Of a DNA stretch of 64,000 bases, positions 27,492 through 36,383 are shown piece after piece. This stretch comes from an uncultured Flavobacteriales bacterium (GTDB lineage: Bacteria > Bacteroidota > Bacteroidia > Flavobacteriales_D > Crocinitomicaceae). A program made the position numbers and the translations under genes. The notes under the pieces were generated by a model that was not told the DNA's origin, made no database searches, and worked only from the letters and a program-made list of their open reading frames with translations. Location of the stretch: the NCBI GenBank assembly GCA_903935095.1, contig CAIZQH010000021.1:124001-188000 (forward strand), given 5' to 3'. Within the stretch, counting starts at the first letter, position 1. Each line of letters begins with the position of its first letter.

Positions 27492-27902
27492 TTAGTGAAG
27501 GTAGCAGCGTCCACTGGAATTCGTTGTTTTGTTCTTGCATCGGACACCTTTTTGAGTGGTTCCGGTACATTGTCGAGCGGTCGTTGTTGGTTGCTTCGTG
27601 GAGCCTCCATCACAGCAATTGGTTCCAACCGTTCTATGGTGTATTTTGCAGGTGCAGCTGTTCGACTTACTGCGGTTACAGGACATGCACAGCAGTTGAA
27701 TGTTTGACGCTTCACTGCTTCCGCCGCAAGAGTACGGAGTGATGTGATCGTATTCAAGACTAGAAGAGCTTCCACAGCAATTACAGGAGCCACCATCACG
27801 TGAATAGACGATTTTTTTTGTCGTTTCTGAAATATAGCGACTCTGTGAAAATCCGGAGATGCTGATGAATAACAGCGCAAGGAATAAAAGGATTTTTTTC
27901 AT
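27492..27902 (-). CDS. Secreted HNH-type nuclease-like protein with cysteine-rich C-terminal module
   Basis: 136 residues. A Sec signal peptide (MKKILLFLALLFISISGFSQ) precedes an HNH motif: CNCC, then LEYDHITPYSCGGSSEASN and LLCMSCNRSKS, giving the zinc Cys pairs and the DH...N...N residues. The last 27 residues (QCTGTTQKGVRC to SSGRCYLH) form a Cys3His module like DUF5763. Export of an HNH protein is unusual among characterised HNH nucleases but recurs in Bacteroidota. Another frame (27467-27880) is open across it but lacks any motif. Confidence 0.75.
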   Translation of the reverse strand: MKKILLFLALLFISISGFSQSRYISETTKKIVYSRDGGSCNCCGSSSSLEYDHITPYSCGGSSEASNIQLLCMSCNRSKSNSCTCKIHHRTVGTNCCDGGSTKQPTTTARQCTGTTQKGVRCKNKTTNSSGRCYLH

Positions 27903-28124
27903 CCACCTATCATTTTTATTAGAAGTACCAATTTTTAAAGGTAATTGATTTTAATAGAAATTGAATCCATGTTTACATCTAAATACACTTCAAAATCATG
28001 TGCTTGTAATGAGAGAACGTTTTATTCACGTTTATTCAATCAAGATCGGTGACACTTTATTTTGATTCCAATTATAGATTGATTGTTATGAATGCGAAAT
28101 TCCCCCACGAAATGTTATCAACAA

Positions 28125-28157
28125 TTGAGGTAAATCGCTTGAAAGCAAGTATCTTTG
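28125..28157 (+). promoter_or_regulatory. Promoter of the DUF4494-pdxH-M16 operon
   Basis: TTG at 28125-28127 and TATCTTTG at 28150-28157, with a 22-bp spacer, 19 bp before the ATG. Confidence 0.55.
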
Positions 28158-28176
28158 TAAGCTAAAAAATTACCTC

Positions 28177-28806
28177 ATGAATAGTTGGTTTACCGTCAAA
28201 GTAAAATACACAAAACAATTAGAAAACGGATCGTTTAAACGTGTTTCCGAACCTTATTTATTAGCTGCCATGACCTTTACGGATGCAGAGGCGCGTATCT
28301 ATGAGGAATTGGGTACGACCATTCGTGGTGAGTTCCAAGTAACGGGAATTGCACGAACGGATTTATATGATATTTTTCAGTACGACGACACCGAAACGTG
28401 GTTCAAATGTAAGGTGACTTATGACCGCATGGACGAAGAAGGAGAGAAAGCGAAAACCGTTTCTCAAAATTTCTTGGTTTCTGCATCGAACGTGAAAGAA
28501 GCATATGATCGTACCGTGGAAAGTTTAGCAACATTAATGATCGACTTTAATATTGCTTCCATCATTTCTTCTCCCATCGTAGAGATTTTCCCTTACCGCG
28601 AAGAAGAAGTTCAGAGTCCAGCCATGAAAAAAATCGCTATTGAAGACGAAATCGAAGAACGCACACCTGTTCGCGCTGTGTTCTCTGCTTCTGGATCTGA
28701 TTTCGACGATACCGAAGAAGAAGTATTCGAATCGGATGCTTCTGAAGAAGATACAGATGAAGCAAGTGAAGTGGAGGATACGTATTCCAACGAGGACGCC
28801 GAATGA
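28177..28806 (+). CDS. DUF4494-family protein with acidic tail
   Basis: 209 residues. The first ~150 match the DUF4494 pattern (WFTVKVKYTKQLENG, TFTDAEARIYEEL, ETWFKCKVTYDRMDEEG), a duplicated small alpha/beta unit conserved across Bacteroidota with no known role. Residues ~160-209 are a disordered acidic tail (many D/E/S). It overlaps pdxH by 4 bp (ATGA), so they are translated together. Confidence 0.8.
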   Translation: MNSWFTVKVKYTKQLENGSFKRVSEPYLLAAMTFTDAEARIYEELGTTIRGEFQVTGIARTDLYDIFQYDDTETWFKCKVTYDRMDEEGEKAKTVSQNFLVSASNVKEAYDRTVESLATLMIDFNIASIISSPIVEIFPYREEEVQSPAMKKIAIEDEIEERTPVRAVFSASGSDFDDTEEEVFESDASEEDTDEASEVEDTYSNEDAE

Positions 28807-29447
28807 GTGAATGGTTGAAAAAATACCGTGAAAATCATGCTGATTTCGACAAAGGTGAATCTTTGACAGATCTTGGCTCGAATCCATTTACCGCCTTTTC
28901 TCGCTGGTTCGATGAAGCAGTGCAAAACGGAGAAGTGGAAGCGAATGCGTTTGTACTCAGCACCGCCACTGCGGATGAAGGAGTGAGCTCGCGCATCGTT
29001 TATTTGAAAGAAATGAAGGATGAACGTTTTATCTTTTATACGAATTACTTGAGTCAAAAGGGTCGACAAATGGCCACGCATCCACATGTTTCTATGTTGT
29101 TTTTTTGGCCGGGATTACAGCGTCAATTGCGCATCGAAGGTACGGTTGAGAAAGTTACGGAGGAAGTAAGCGACGCCTATTTTGCTTCACGTCCAAGAGA
29201 AAGTCAATTGGGTGCTTGGGCTTCCCAACAATCGAGCGAATTGGCACAAAGCGAAGACTTAATAGCTGCATTCGAGAAATACGACCGTCAATTTCCAAAC
29301 GATGTCCCGCGTCCACCACACTGGGGAGGATATGCGATTCAAGCAACCAGTATCGAATTTTGGCAGGGACGTCCATCGCGCTTGCACGACCGTGTGGTGT
29401 TTCAAGTCCATGAGAATTCATGGAAACAAATCCGTAAAAATCCATAA
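28803..29447 (+). CDS. pdxH: Pyridoxamine 5'-phosphate oxidase
   Basis: 214 residues, the normal family size. FMN-binding and substrate residues fall in SSRIVYLKEM, FYTNYLSQKG, and ESQLGAWASQQS; the C-terminal FWQGRPSRLHDR is the substrate-binding signature. It makes pyridoxal phosphate from PNP or PMP. Coupled on both sides: ATGA with DUF4494 and TAATG with the M16 peptidase. The facing YggS gene also concerns PLP. Confidence 0.94.
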   Translation: MSEWLKKYRENHADFDKGESLTDLGSNPFTAFSRWFDEAVQNGEVEANAFVLSTATADEGVSSRIVYLKEMKDERFIFYTNYLSQKGRQMATHPHVSMLFFWPGLQRQLRIEGTVEKVTEEVSDAYFASRPRESQLGAWASQQSSELAQSEDLIAAFEKYDRQFPNDVPRPPHWGGYAIQATSIEFWQGRPSRLHDRVVFQVHENSWKQIRKNP

Positions 29448-30688
29448 TGCGAAAATTTCAACCCACGTGTCACGTTTTGTCGAATGGAATCCGAGTGGTT
29501 CACTTGCAGGTTCCAAATCAAGTGGCGCATTTAGGCTTTTTCTTTTCGGCTGGATCACGCTACGAACAAGCCCACGAAGTTGGATTGGCACATTTCCTCG
29601 AACATTGTTTATTTAAAGGAACGAAGACGCGAAATGCACTGCACATCCTTTCACGGATTGATGCGGTTGGTGGAGAGTTAAATGCCTACACGGCGAAAGA
29701 AGAATTGTGCTTGCATGCTTCTTTTTCCAAAGAACACACGAAAAGAGCTTTGGAATTGTTAGCGGACATTTCCATTAACTCGACCTTTCCTGAAAAAGAA
29801 ATTGAAAAAGAAAAGGAAGTCATTTTAGACGAAATCAACTCCTATTTAGATAGTCCTAGCGACAAAATATTTGATGATTTCGAGGAACATTTGTTTAAAA
29901 ATCATCCACTTGGCAACAACATTTTGGGAACGAAAGAAAGCGTTTCTAGTTTTACCCAAGCGGATTTACAACGCTACGTGAATGCGTATTTCACCGCTGA
30001 TAACATGGTGGTTTCTTACGTTGGAAACATGAGTTTCAAGAAATTGGAACCTTTGATGGAAGCGACTTTGAGTCACATGCCTTTAACGGCTCCACGTACA
30101 GATTTTTTGTCCTTTTCTTCCTATTCGCCCTTTCAAATCAACGTGAAAGAAGCGAATTACCAAGCGCATGCGGTACTAGGTGGAATCGCGCCAAGTTACA
30201 AAGATGATGACCGCATGGCGATGTCCTTGCTGATTAACATTCTTGGTGGACCCGCACTGAATTCCAAGTTAAATTTATCGGTACGGGAGAAATATGGTTT
30301 GGCGTACACGGTGGAAGCGAGTTATTCTTCCTTCGTGGATTCTGGATTCTGGCAAATCTATTTCGGTTGCGAGGACAAAAACATCAACCGTACCTTGGAC
30401 TTAATCCACAAGGAATTACTGAAATTTCGATCGAAGGAATTGAGTTCAGCACAACTGACCCGTGCGAAACAACAATTCAAAGGTCAAATGGCTTTAGGAA
30501 TGGATGTCAATGCCGGACTTATGCAAGGATTGGGAAAAAGCATGTTGGCGTTTAATCAAATCGATACCCTCCAAGAAATTCACCAAGGAATTGACAAAAT
30601 CACGGGAGCAGATATCCTGCGTTTAACGAATGAATATTTGGCAAAAGATATGATTTCATCCTTGATCTTTGGCGTAGAACAGGATTAA
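29447..30688 (+). CDS. M16-family zinc peptidase
   Basis: 413 residues, the single-unit size. The inverted zinc motif HFLEH (His49, Glu52, His53) is followed by the second Glu in EKEVILDEINSYLDSPSD. The C-terminal half carries the inactive-type repeat with SVREKYGLAYTVEASY. It degrades peptides, probably cytoplasmic since no signal peptide is seen. It ends with a 4-bp tail-to-tail overlap with yggS. Confidence 0.9.
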   Translation: MRKFQPTCHVLSNGIRVVHLQVPNQVAHLGFFFSAGSRYEQAHEVGLAHFLEHCLFKGTKTRNALHILSRIDAVGGELNAYTAKEELCLHASFSKEHTKRALELLADISINSTFPEKEIEKEKEVILDEINSYLDSPSDKIFDDFEEHLFKNHPLGNNILGTKESVSSFTQADLQRYVNAYFTADNMVVSYVGNMSFKKLEPLMEATLSHMPLTAPRTDFLSFSSYSPFQINVKEANYQAHAVLGGIAPSYKDDDRMAMSLLINILGGPALNSKLNLSVREKYGLAYTVEASYSSFVDSGFWQIYFGCEDKNINRTLDLIHKELLKFRSKELSSAQLTRAKQQFKGQMALGMDVNAGLMQGLGKSMLAFNQIDTLQEIHQGIDKITGADILRLTNEYLAKDMISSLIFGVEQD

Positions 30689-31344
30689 CGTCCGCCGAAA
30701 ATCGAACTGCCCACACGAATCATGGTACTTCCTTCTTCGATTGCGATTTGATAATCTCCGGACATTCCCATGGAAATTTCCTTGAAATAAGCGTTATCCT
30801 TGAAGTTGCTTGCTTTCAATTGATCAAAAATATTTATGAGTGACTGAAATTCACGGTGAACTTGTTGTTCGTCGTCTACAAACGAAGCCATACCCATGAC
30901 GCCAACCACACGAATGTTTTGACACGATTGAAATGCCTCACTTTCGATTAATTCCTTTGCTTCTTCCAGAGAAAGTCCGAACTTGGTTTCTTCTTGTGCG
31001 ATGTGAAATTGCAAAAGCACATCAATGCTTCGCTCGTTTTTTTCTGCTTGTTTATTGATTTCTACCAAGAGTTTCAAACTGTCCACCGCATGAATCAAGT
31101 GAACAAAAGGAGCAATGTATTTGACTTTATTGGTTTGCAGGTGTCCGATGAGGTGCCAGTGAATGTCCTTGGGAAGAACTTCGGCTTTATCGACCAACTC
31201 TTGTACTTTGTTTTCTCCGAATGCACGTTGTCCTGCGTCGTACGCTTCTTGTAAATCGCTGACAGGTTTTGTTTTGGAAACTGCGATTAACGCGACGCTT
31301 TCGGGAAGTGTGGCTGTAATTTCCTTGATTCGTTCAGCAATCAT
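30685..31344 (-). CDS. yggS: PLP homeostasis protein (YggS/PLPBP family)
   Basis: 219 residues. TIM-barrel type-III PLP fold: ALIAVSKTKP holds the Schiff-base Lys; FGENKVQEL, HWHLIGHLQTNKV, and LSMGMSGDY-type ISMGMSGDYQIAIEEG loops bind the phosphate. It stores and delivers PLP and keeps amino-acid pools balanced. An upstream in-frame Met exists, but the ATG at 31344 forms an ATGA with the stop of the DUF1015 gene. Confidence 0.93.
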   Translation of the reverse strand: MIAERIKEITATLPESVALIAVSKTKPVSDLQEAYDAGQRAFGENKVQELVDKAEVLPKDIHWHLIGHLQTNKVKYIAPFVHLIHAVDSLKLLVEINKQAEKNERSIDVLLQFHIAQEETKFGLSLEEAKELIESEAFQSCQNIRVVGVMGMASFVDDEQQVHREFQSLINIFDQLKASNFKDNAYFKEISMGMSGDYQIAIEEGSTMIRVGSSIFGGR

Positions 31345-32573
31345 GCGTGCAATTGATAAATGGTAAGTCCACTGCGGAGTTTCGGTTCTACCCACGTTGA
31401 TTTTGGCGGCATGTTCATTCCGGCATCCGCTACTTCTTTTACTTGATCAATGGTTGCGGGATATAGGATAAATCCAACTTCGAATTTTCCAGAGTTGATT
31501 TTCTCTTCAATGGAGGATATGGGTTCATTTCCGGGTACAAATTCCACTTGATCGCTTGTTTTTAGGTCGACGATTCCTAATAGTGGTTTTAAAATTAAAT
31601 CACTCAGAATAAAAGAGTCTAATCGTTCCACCGGATTTGATTCATTGATGAAAGAATGATTAGGCTCAAAAACGTACCAATCATTCCCCAGGCAAATAGT
31701 AAATTGGTGTTCCTTCTGAGGTTCAGCCGCACTAGGAATGGCTTTCATCGATCCTAATTCACCCAAGGCTTCGGCAAAAGAACTTTTCGTGTAACCATGG
31801 AGACTTTTCAATACCCGATGGAAGGCCAAAATTTTGACTTGATCTTTCGCAACGAAGTAACTCAAAAAAGACCCTGTTAGCGTGGTTTCTGTTCCTCGGT
31901 TTATGTTCATTTGTGCATACCGCACAGAAGATGCCGAACGGTGGTGTCCGTCTGCGATATAAAGTGCCTCAACGGATTCGAAAAGCACTTGGCATTCTTT
32001 GGTTTGAGTTAGGGAAAGCACCCATAGTTCATGTTTAATGCAGTCGGTGGTCGTAAACTCGTATTCGGGACGCTCAGTACTCACTGCTTGAATGAGTTCG
32101 TTTAATCTTGGCTGTGGATCATAGGTCATTAAAACAGGTTCCGCATTGAATCCTACTAGGTCCAAATAGTTCGTGAAAACTTCTTCGCGCAGGGTTAATG
32201 TTTGTTCATGTTTTTTGATATCGTTGTCGATGTATTCCTGCACACTTGCCCCGCCAATAATTCCAATTACCGAGAAATCAGCTTTGGATTGACGATAGAT
32301 GTATAAATGAGGAGTTATGTCCTGTATTAAAATCCCTTCGCGCAGAAAATGATCAAATTGATGTTTAACGAGGGCAAAACGCTCCTTCGAATTTGGTTTC
32401 GTTTTGATGGAAGTACTAAACTCAGGATTTATAATGTGCAGAAAGGTAAATGGATTGTCTTCCAATTTTGCTGTCAACACATTCTTTTTGTACGAATAGT
32501 AAGGTCTTGTTGCAACCAAATGAACCTTGTCTCTGACAGGTCGAATGGCTTTGAAGGCTGCAATTTTAGACAT
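31341..32573 (-). CDS. DUF1015-family protein
   Basis: 410 residues. AAFKAIRPVRDKV with ATRPYYSY at the N-terminus and YIADGHHRSASSVRYAQM mark the DUF1015 family. Members look enzyme-like, with the GHHR motif as the likely active site; the reaction is unknown, although occurrence next to 3-phosphoglycerate/serine genes has been noted elsewhere. Here it precedes yggS by a 4-bp overlap and follows the TonB receptor gene by 5 bp. Confidence 0.85.
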   Translation of the reverse strand: MSKIAAFKAIRPVRDKVHLVATRPYYSYKKNVLTAKLEDNPFTFLHIINPEFSTSIKTKPNSKERFALVKHQFDHFLREGILIQDITPHLYIYRQSKADFSVIGIIGGASVQEYIDNDIKKHEQTLTLREEVFTNYLDLVGFNAEPVLMTYDPQPRLNELIQAVSTERPEYEFTTTDCIKHELWVLSLTQTKECQVLFESVEALYIADGHHRSASSVRYAQMNINRGTETTLTGSFLSYFVAKDQVKILAFHRVLKSLHGYTKSSFAEALGELGSMKAIPSAAEPQKEHQFTICLGNDWYVFEPNHSFINESNPVERLDSFILSDLILKPLLGIVDLKTSDQVEFVPGNEPISSIEEKINSGKFEVGFILYPATIDQVKEVADAGMNMPPKSTWVEPKLRSGLTIYQLHA

Positions 32574-32578
32574 CGAAA

Positions 32579-34912
32579 TTAGAATTTGTAATTCAAACCG
32601 AAACTTGGTAAAATAGGGAACTGATAAATCTGTTTACCTGTTACGCGGTTTATATAGAAAATATTGTTTCTGTTGTACACATTTGTCACACTAGCAATCA
32701 TTTCCAAAACATCTTCATTTTTGAATTTAAAGTGCTTTTTGAAGGTTATATCTAAGCGATGATAGTAGGGCAACCGTTGTGAATTAAAAGTTCCAAGTAA
32801 CATGGTTATGTAAGATGGATTATTTGTAACGTAATTTGAAGTAACACCATTTGCGAAAGTTTCCGCTTGATAATTTCCAGCGTTCGGAGTAAAGGGTAGA
32901 CCTGAACCAAGATTCCAACGAATATTGAATTCCATGTCTTTCTTTTTACCCATCAAATACGATCCCACTAAATTTAAATTGTGTCGACGGTCAAATACGG
33001 GAGCATAGGTGGAGAATCCATCCCACCGCGTATTTTTTCCATATGAATAAACTGCCCAGAAGAAAATGCGATCTTTGCTGTATTTCCCTAGGACATCCAC
33101 ACCATACGATTGACCAGATTCGATAATGAAGTCTTTTTTGAACACGTCATCAATTAACTCGAATTGCGCTTCATCACTGTACAATTTGTTCTGATTGATG
33201 TTACTCAACTGATTAAAATATTTATAGTAGCCTTCAATATTGAAGGACCATAATTTACCTAAGTCATATTCCAAGCCAAGGATGGCATGCCAAGCATATT
33301 GCAAACCGTTCTTTGTGTTTTTAACGTTTTGAAACTGAGTTACAAATTGCTCTTGTACGTTCGTAGGAGCTGAAAGTAGACCATTGAAAAGGTTCACAAC
33401 ATCTTTATCAGAGGAGGCAGATGTAAAGTTCTGGGAGAAGCGTCCTCCTGAGAATTTGAAACGAAGATTTTCATTGGCATTGTATTTGAATCCAAGTCGA
33501 GGTTCAGGTGAGATGGTATTCAGGGACGCATAAACTTGAACACGAAGTCCTGGTTGAATGACCCATCTTCTCCCAACATGACGGTAATTGATATAGCTTC
33601 CAATTTCTGTGGTAAAATTGGTAGCTTCGATTTTTCGTTTGGCTTCGTTGTAGGTGACAAACTCTGTATTGAATCCATTGATGTTGAACCCATAACTCAA
33701 TTCACTTTCATTTTTAAGGAAATAACTAAAATCAAATCCTAAATCGAAGCCGCCAATTTTCGAATACCTAGGTTCTTGTGCAGTTTCCGCAAAAGATGTT
33801 TGGTAATTACTTCCGTTCACATGTCCACGAATGAATAAAGGGGAACCTGAAGGAACCATTAAAAAGTTCACGCCACCACCTGAAGCATCCCAACGTAAAT
33901 TTGCCACATCGTAATTAACCGAATCTTGGTTGTGGAATCCAAAGGCACTCACCTTTGTCCCGCCATCTGCGTTGAAGGTCACTTTTCCATACAAATCGGT
34001 AAAATTAAAGGGTAGTCCATTTCCGTCATTGACTTTCGGATATAAGGATTTAGAAGTGTAATCTAATAAACTGTGCTTCGCTGAGAACACATACGATCCT
34101 GGTGCTGCTTTTTCCTTGGTTACTTTTCCAATCGGACCTTCCAAGACCATTTTCGCTAAGAATGGAGAAGCTGAAACACGGCCACCAAATGCTTTTCGAT
34201 TCCCATCGCGGTATGTAATGTCCATCACGGACGAAACCCTTCCTCCATATTTTGATTCGAACCCACCTGTGTAAACATCAACGTTTTTCACCAATTCTGT
34301 TTCGAAAATGGAAAAGAATCCAATGGAGTGGAATGGATTGTAGATGGTCATTCCGTCTAGTAATACTTTGTTTTGAATCGGTGTTCCACCTCGGACGTAT
34401 AATTGCCCACCTTGGTCGCCTGTCGTTACAACTCCCGGGGTCACGCTTATTGCACCAACAATGTCATTTTCACCACCGTGAACAGGAATGCGTTCTAATC
34501 CTTCTTTGTTGTATTTCAAAGTACCAATAAGCACCTCATTTTTCTTTTCTTTTTTCCCAAGATCTACGACCACTTCTTTGTAATCTTGAGAGCTGCGAAC
34601 TAATTTAATTTGAACGTCATAAATTTTTTGCTTGTCGTTCATCACCACATTCACATAGGTTTTCTTAAATCCACCAGTTTCTACCTTGACAATGTAAGAC
34701 CCTCTCGATAATTTGGGTATTAAGAATCCACCATTTAAATTGGTAAATGCTCCTGCAATAACGGAGCTGTCGATTTTCAATAGTTTGACTTTTAAATCGC
34801 TCAGTGGCTCCATGTTGGAGTCGTCATAAACGAATCCTCGTATAGAAAAGTCTTGGGCAAAGGTGGTAAATCCAACAAAGGCAATGAATAGGAAAAGTAG
34901 TTTTTTTGACAT
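32579..34912 (-). CDS. TonB-dependent outer-membrane receptor
   Basis: About 777 residues. Signal peptide MSKKLLFLFIAFVGFTTFAQ; a carboxypeptidase-regulatory-like domain (residues ~20-105); a plug (GLERIPVHGGENDIVGAISVTPGV, LYVRGGTPIQNKVLLDG); and a long barrel ending in aromatic Phe (GLNYKF). It lets a substrate through the outer membrane using TonB energy. No SusD-like or ABC partner is next to it, so its ligand is unknown. The frame opens three codons earlier with TTG; the ATG at 34912 is preferred. Confidence 0.92.
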   Translation of the reverse strand: MSKKLLFLFIAFVGFTTFAQDFSIRGFVYDDSNMEPLSDLKVKLLKIDSSVIAGAFTNLNGGFLIPKLSRGSYIVKVETGGFKKTYVNVVMNDKQKIYDVQIKLVRSSQDYKEVVVDLGKKEKKNEVLIGTLKYNKEGLERIPVHGGENDIVGAISVTPGVVTTGDQGGQLYVRGGTPIQNKVLLDGMTIYNPFHSIGFFSIFETELVKNVDVYTGGFESKYGGRVSSVMDITYRDGNRKAFGGRVSASPFLAKMVLEGPIGKVTKEKAAPGSYVFSAKHSLLDYTSKSLYPKVNDGNGLPFNFTDLYGKVTFNADGGTKVSAFGFHNQDSVNYDVANLRWDASGGGVNFLMVPSGSPLFIRGHVNGSNYQTSFAETAQEPRYSKIGGFDLGFDFSYFLKNESELSYGFNINGFNTEFVTYNEAKRKIEATNFTTEIGSYINYRHVGRRWVIQPGLRVQVYASLNTISPEPRLGFKYNANENLRFKFSGGRFSQNFTSASSDKDVVNLFNGLLSAPTNVQEQFVTQFQNVKNTKNGLQYAWHAILGLEYDLGKLWSFNIEGYYKYFNQLSNINQNKLYSDEAQFELIDDVFKKDFIIESGQSYGVDVLGKYSKDRIFFWAVYSYGKNTRWDGFSTYAPVFDRRHNLNLVGSYLMGKKKDMEFNIRWNLGSGLPFTPNAGNYQAETFANGVTSNYVTNNPSYITMLLGTFNSQRLPYYHRLDITFKKHFKFKNEDVLEMIASVTNVYNRNNIFYINRVTGKQIYQFPILPSFGLNYKF

Positions 34913-34981
34913 GTGTTTCAATAAGAGTTCCCGAATTTAATGAATAGTTCGCAACAAAAAGCTATTGAGCTAGCGTATTCA

Positions 34982-36352
34982 TTATTCGATGATGCATTTT
35001 TGTGTGAACAAATGGTTCCATTGCCCCACTTGAACCCAATAAATACCGGGACTTAAATCCGTTAAATCAATGATATTTGTACTGTTTGGAAGTTCTATAG
35101 ATTTTATTTTCTGGCCCTGAATATTGAAAAATATTGCCTTCATCACTTCGTTGCTTTTCGTGGTAATCGTTAAGATTTCTTTACATGGATTAGGATAAAT
35201 TGTTACCAAATCCAACAATGGGTTTTCGAGTCCAACAATATTGATATTCGGACTAACAGCGCATCCAAATGCAAAGTTTACTTCAACCGTATAAACTCCC
35301 GCTGGACTTGGGCCTAATTCGTAGAAATCAGCAATGGCTCCAGGAATCGCTATGCCATTTAAAAACCACTGGTACGAACTTCCAACAGTGCTTGTACTCA
35401 AAATGGATCCGTTCTGCGAAAGATTCACTGTTGGAATTGCGGGACAAGTTGTTTGACCAACAATTCCTGGCGAGTTCGCAATGTATAATTCAAAAACGTC
35501 ATAGGATGCGCAAATGTCTTTCAGCATATAATCCAACCAAGGGTCTAAAATGGAATACGTTTCGTTTTGCTGTTCTGCTCGACTAATGCTAATTCCCGTT
35601 GACGAAGTACTTTCCCCAAAATCACAATTGAAATTGGTATTCGCAAAGTAACAATGTGCGCCACCAGTGATATTGACAAAGGATTTACATGTGGTGACCA
35701 ATCCTTCATACATGGGGATATGGTGTTGAGCGGGCGGTGTAACACCATCTGAACTTCCAGAAAAGACAATGCTTGGGACAAGTACATTTGGCGATACGGC
35801 AATAGCAGATGGATTAGTTTCTGCTGGCGCGAGGCCGATTAGAGCGTGAATGTTTGTATTATTTCCCGCTGCTAAAAAACTCGCACCACCACCCATAGAA
35901 TGTCCCATGACGCCCACTTTTGGGTAAATATGATTTTGGAAAAGTGCGTTTGTTGTTTGTAGGTCTAACATTTTTTGCGCGACCAATTTCAAGTCCAAAC
36001 CAAAATCTCCGTGACTTGGTGAGGGAAACAAACCGCTTTCGGTCCGAACGAATGCCATGATGTATCCACGAGGAACATAATGTTCCCAAATGTTTGAATA
36101 GGCATCCCAATTCATCGCGAATCCATGTCCGAAAACGATGATTGGAAATTCACCAGTTGCGACAGGCGTACTGGTTCCCGTTGACGTTGCTGGATAATAG
36201 ATCTCCGTTTGAATCTGTCTTCCCGCGCCACCTCCTGAACCGAATCCACCAGAACGCGTTGGATCGTTAAAAGTGAGTGTGGTGTGACCAATGCTCACTT
36301 GTGCGTGACAAAATTGAGCGAGAAACAGAACGAGAAATAGGATGCTTTTCAT
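34982..36352 (-). CDS. Secreted polyesterase/dienelactone-hydrolase-like enzyme with T9SS tail
   Basis: 456 residues. Signal peptide MKSILFLVLFLAQFCHAQ, then an alpha/beta-hydrolase: oxyanion HGF (~75-78), nucleophile elbow GHSMGGG with Ser152, acid Asp202 in SGSSDGVTPP, and His233 in ITGGAHCYFANT. The order and spacing resemble polyesterase-lipase-cutinase enzymes. Residues ~300-360 look Ig-like, and the last ~75 (IYPNPCKEILTIT ... LSPGIYWVQV) are a type A T9SS sorting domain. Substrate is inferred, not shown. Confidence 0.8.
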   Translation of the reverse strand: MKSILFLVLFLAQFCHAQVSIGHTTLTFNDPTRSGGFGSGGGAGRQIQTEIYYPATSTGTSTPVATGEFPIIVFGHGFAMNWDAYSNIWEHYVPRGYIMAFVRTESGLFPSPSHGDFGLDLKLVAQKMLDLQTTNALFQNHIYPKVGVMGHSMGGGASFLAAGNNTNIHALIGLAPAETNPSAIAVSPNVLVPSIVFSGSSDGVTPPAQHHIPMYEGLVTTCKSFVNITGGAHCYFANTNFNCDFGESTSSTGISISRAEQQNETYSILDPWLDYMLKDICASYDVFELYIANSPGIVGQTTCPAIPTVNLSQNGSILSTSTVGSSYQWFLNGIAIPGAIADFYELGPSPAGVYTVEVNFAFGCAVSPNINIVGLENPLLDLVTIYPNPCKEILTITTKSNEVMKAIFFNIQGQKIKSIELPNSTNIIDLTDLSPGIYWVQVGQWNHLFTQKCIIE

Positions 36353-36383
36353 GGATTAAATTTAGGATAAATGTACAAAAATC

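Noticed and set aside
27467-27880. Open minus-strand frame overlapping the secreted HNH gene (137 codons)
   Set aside because: No domain, odd composition; the overlapping frame has signal peptide and HNH motif.
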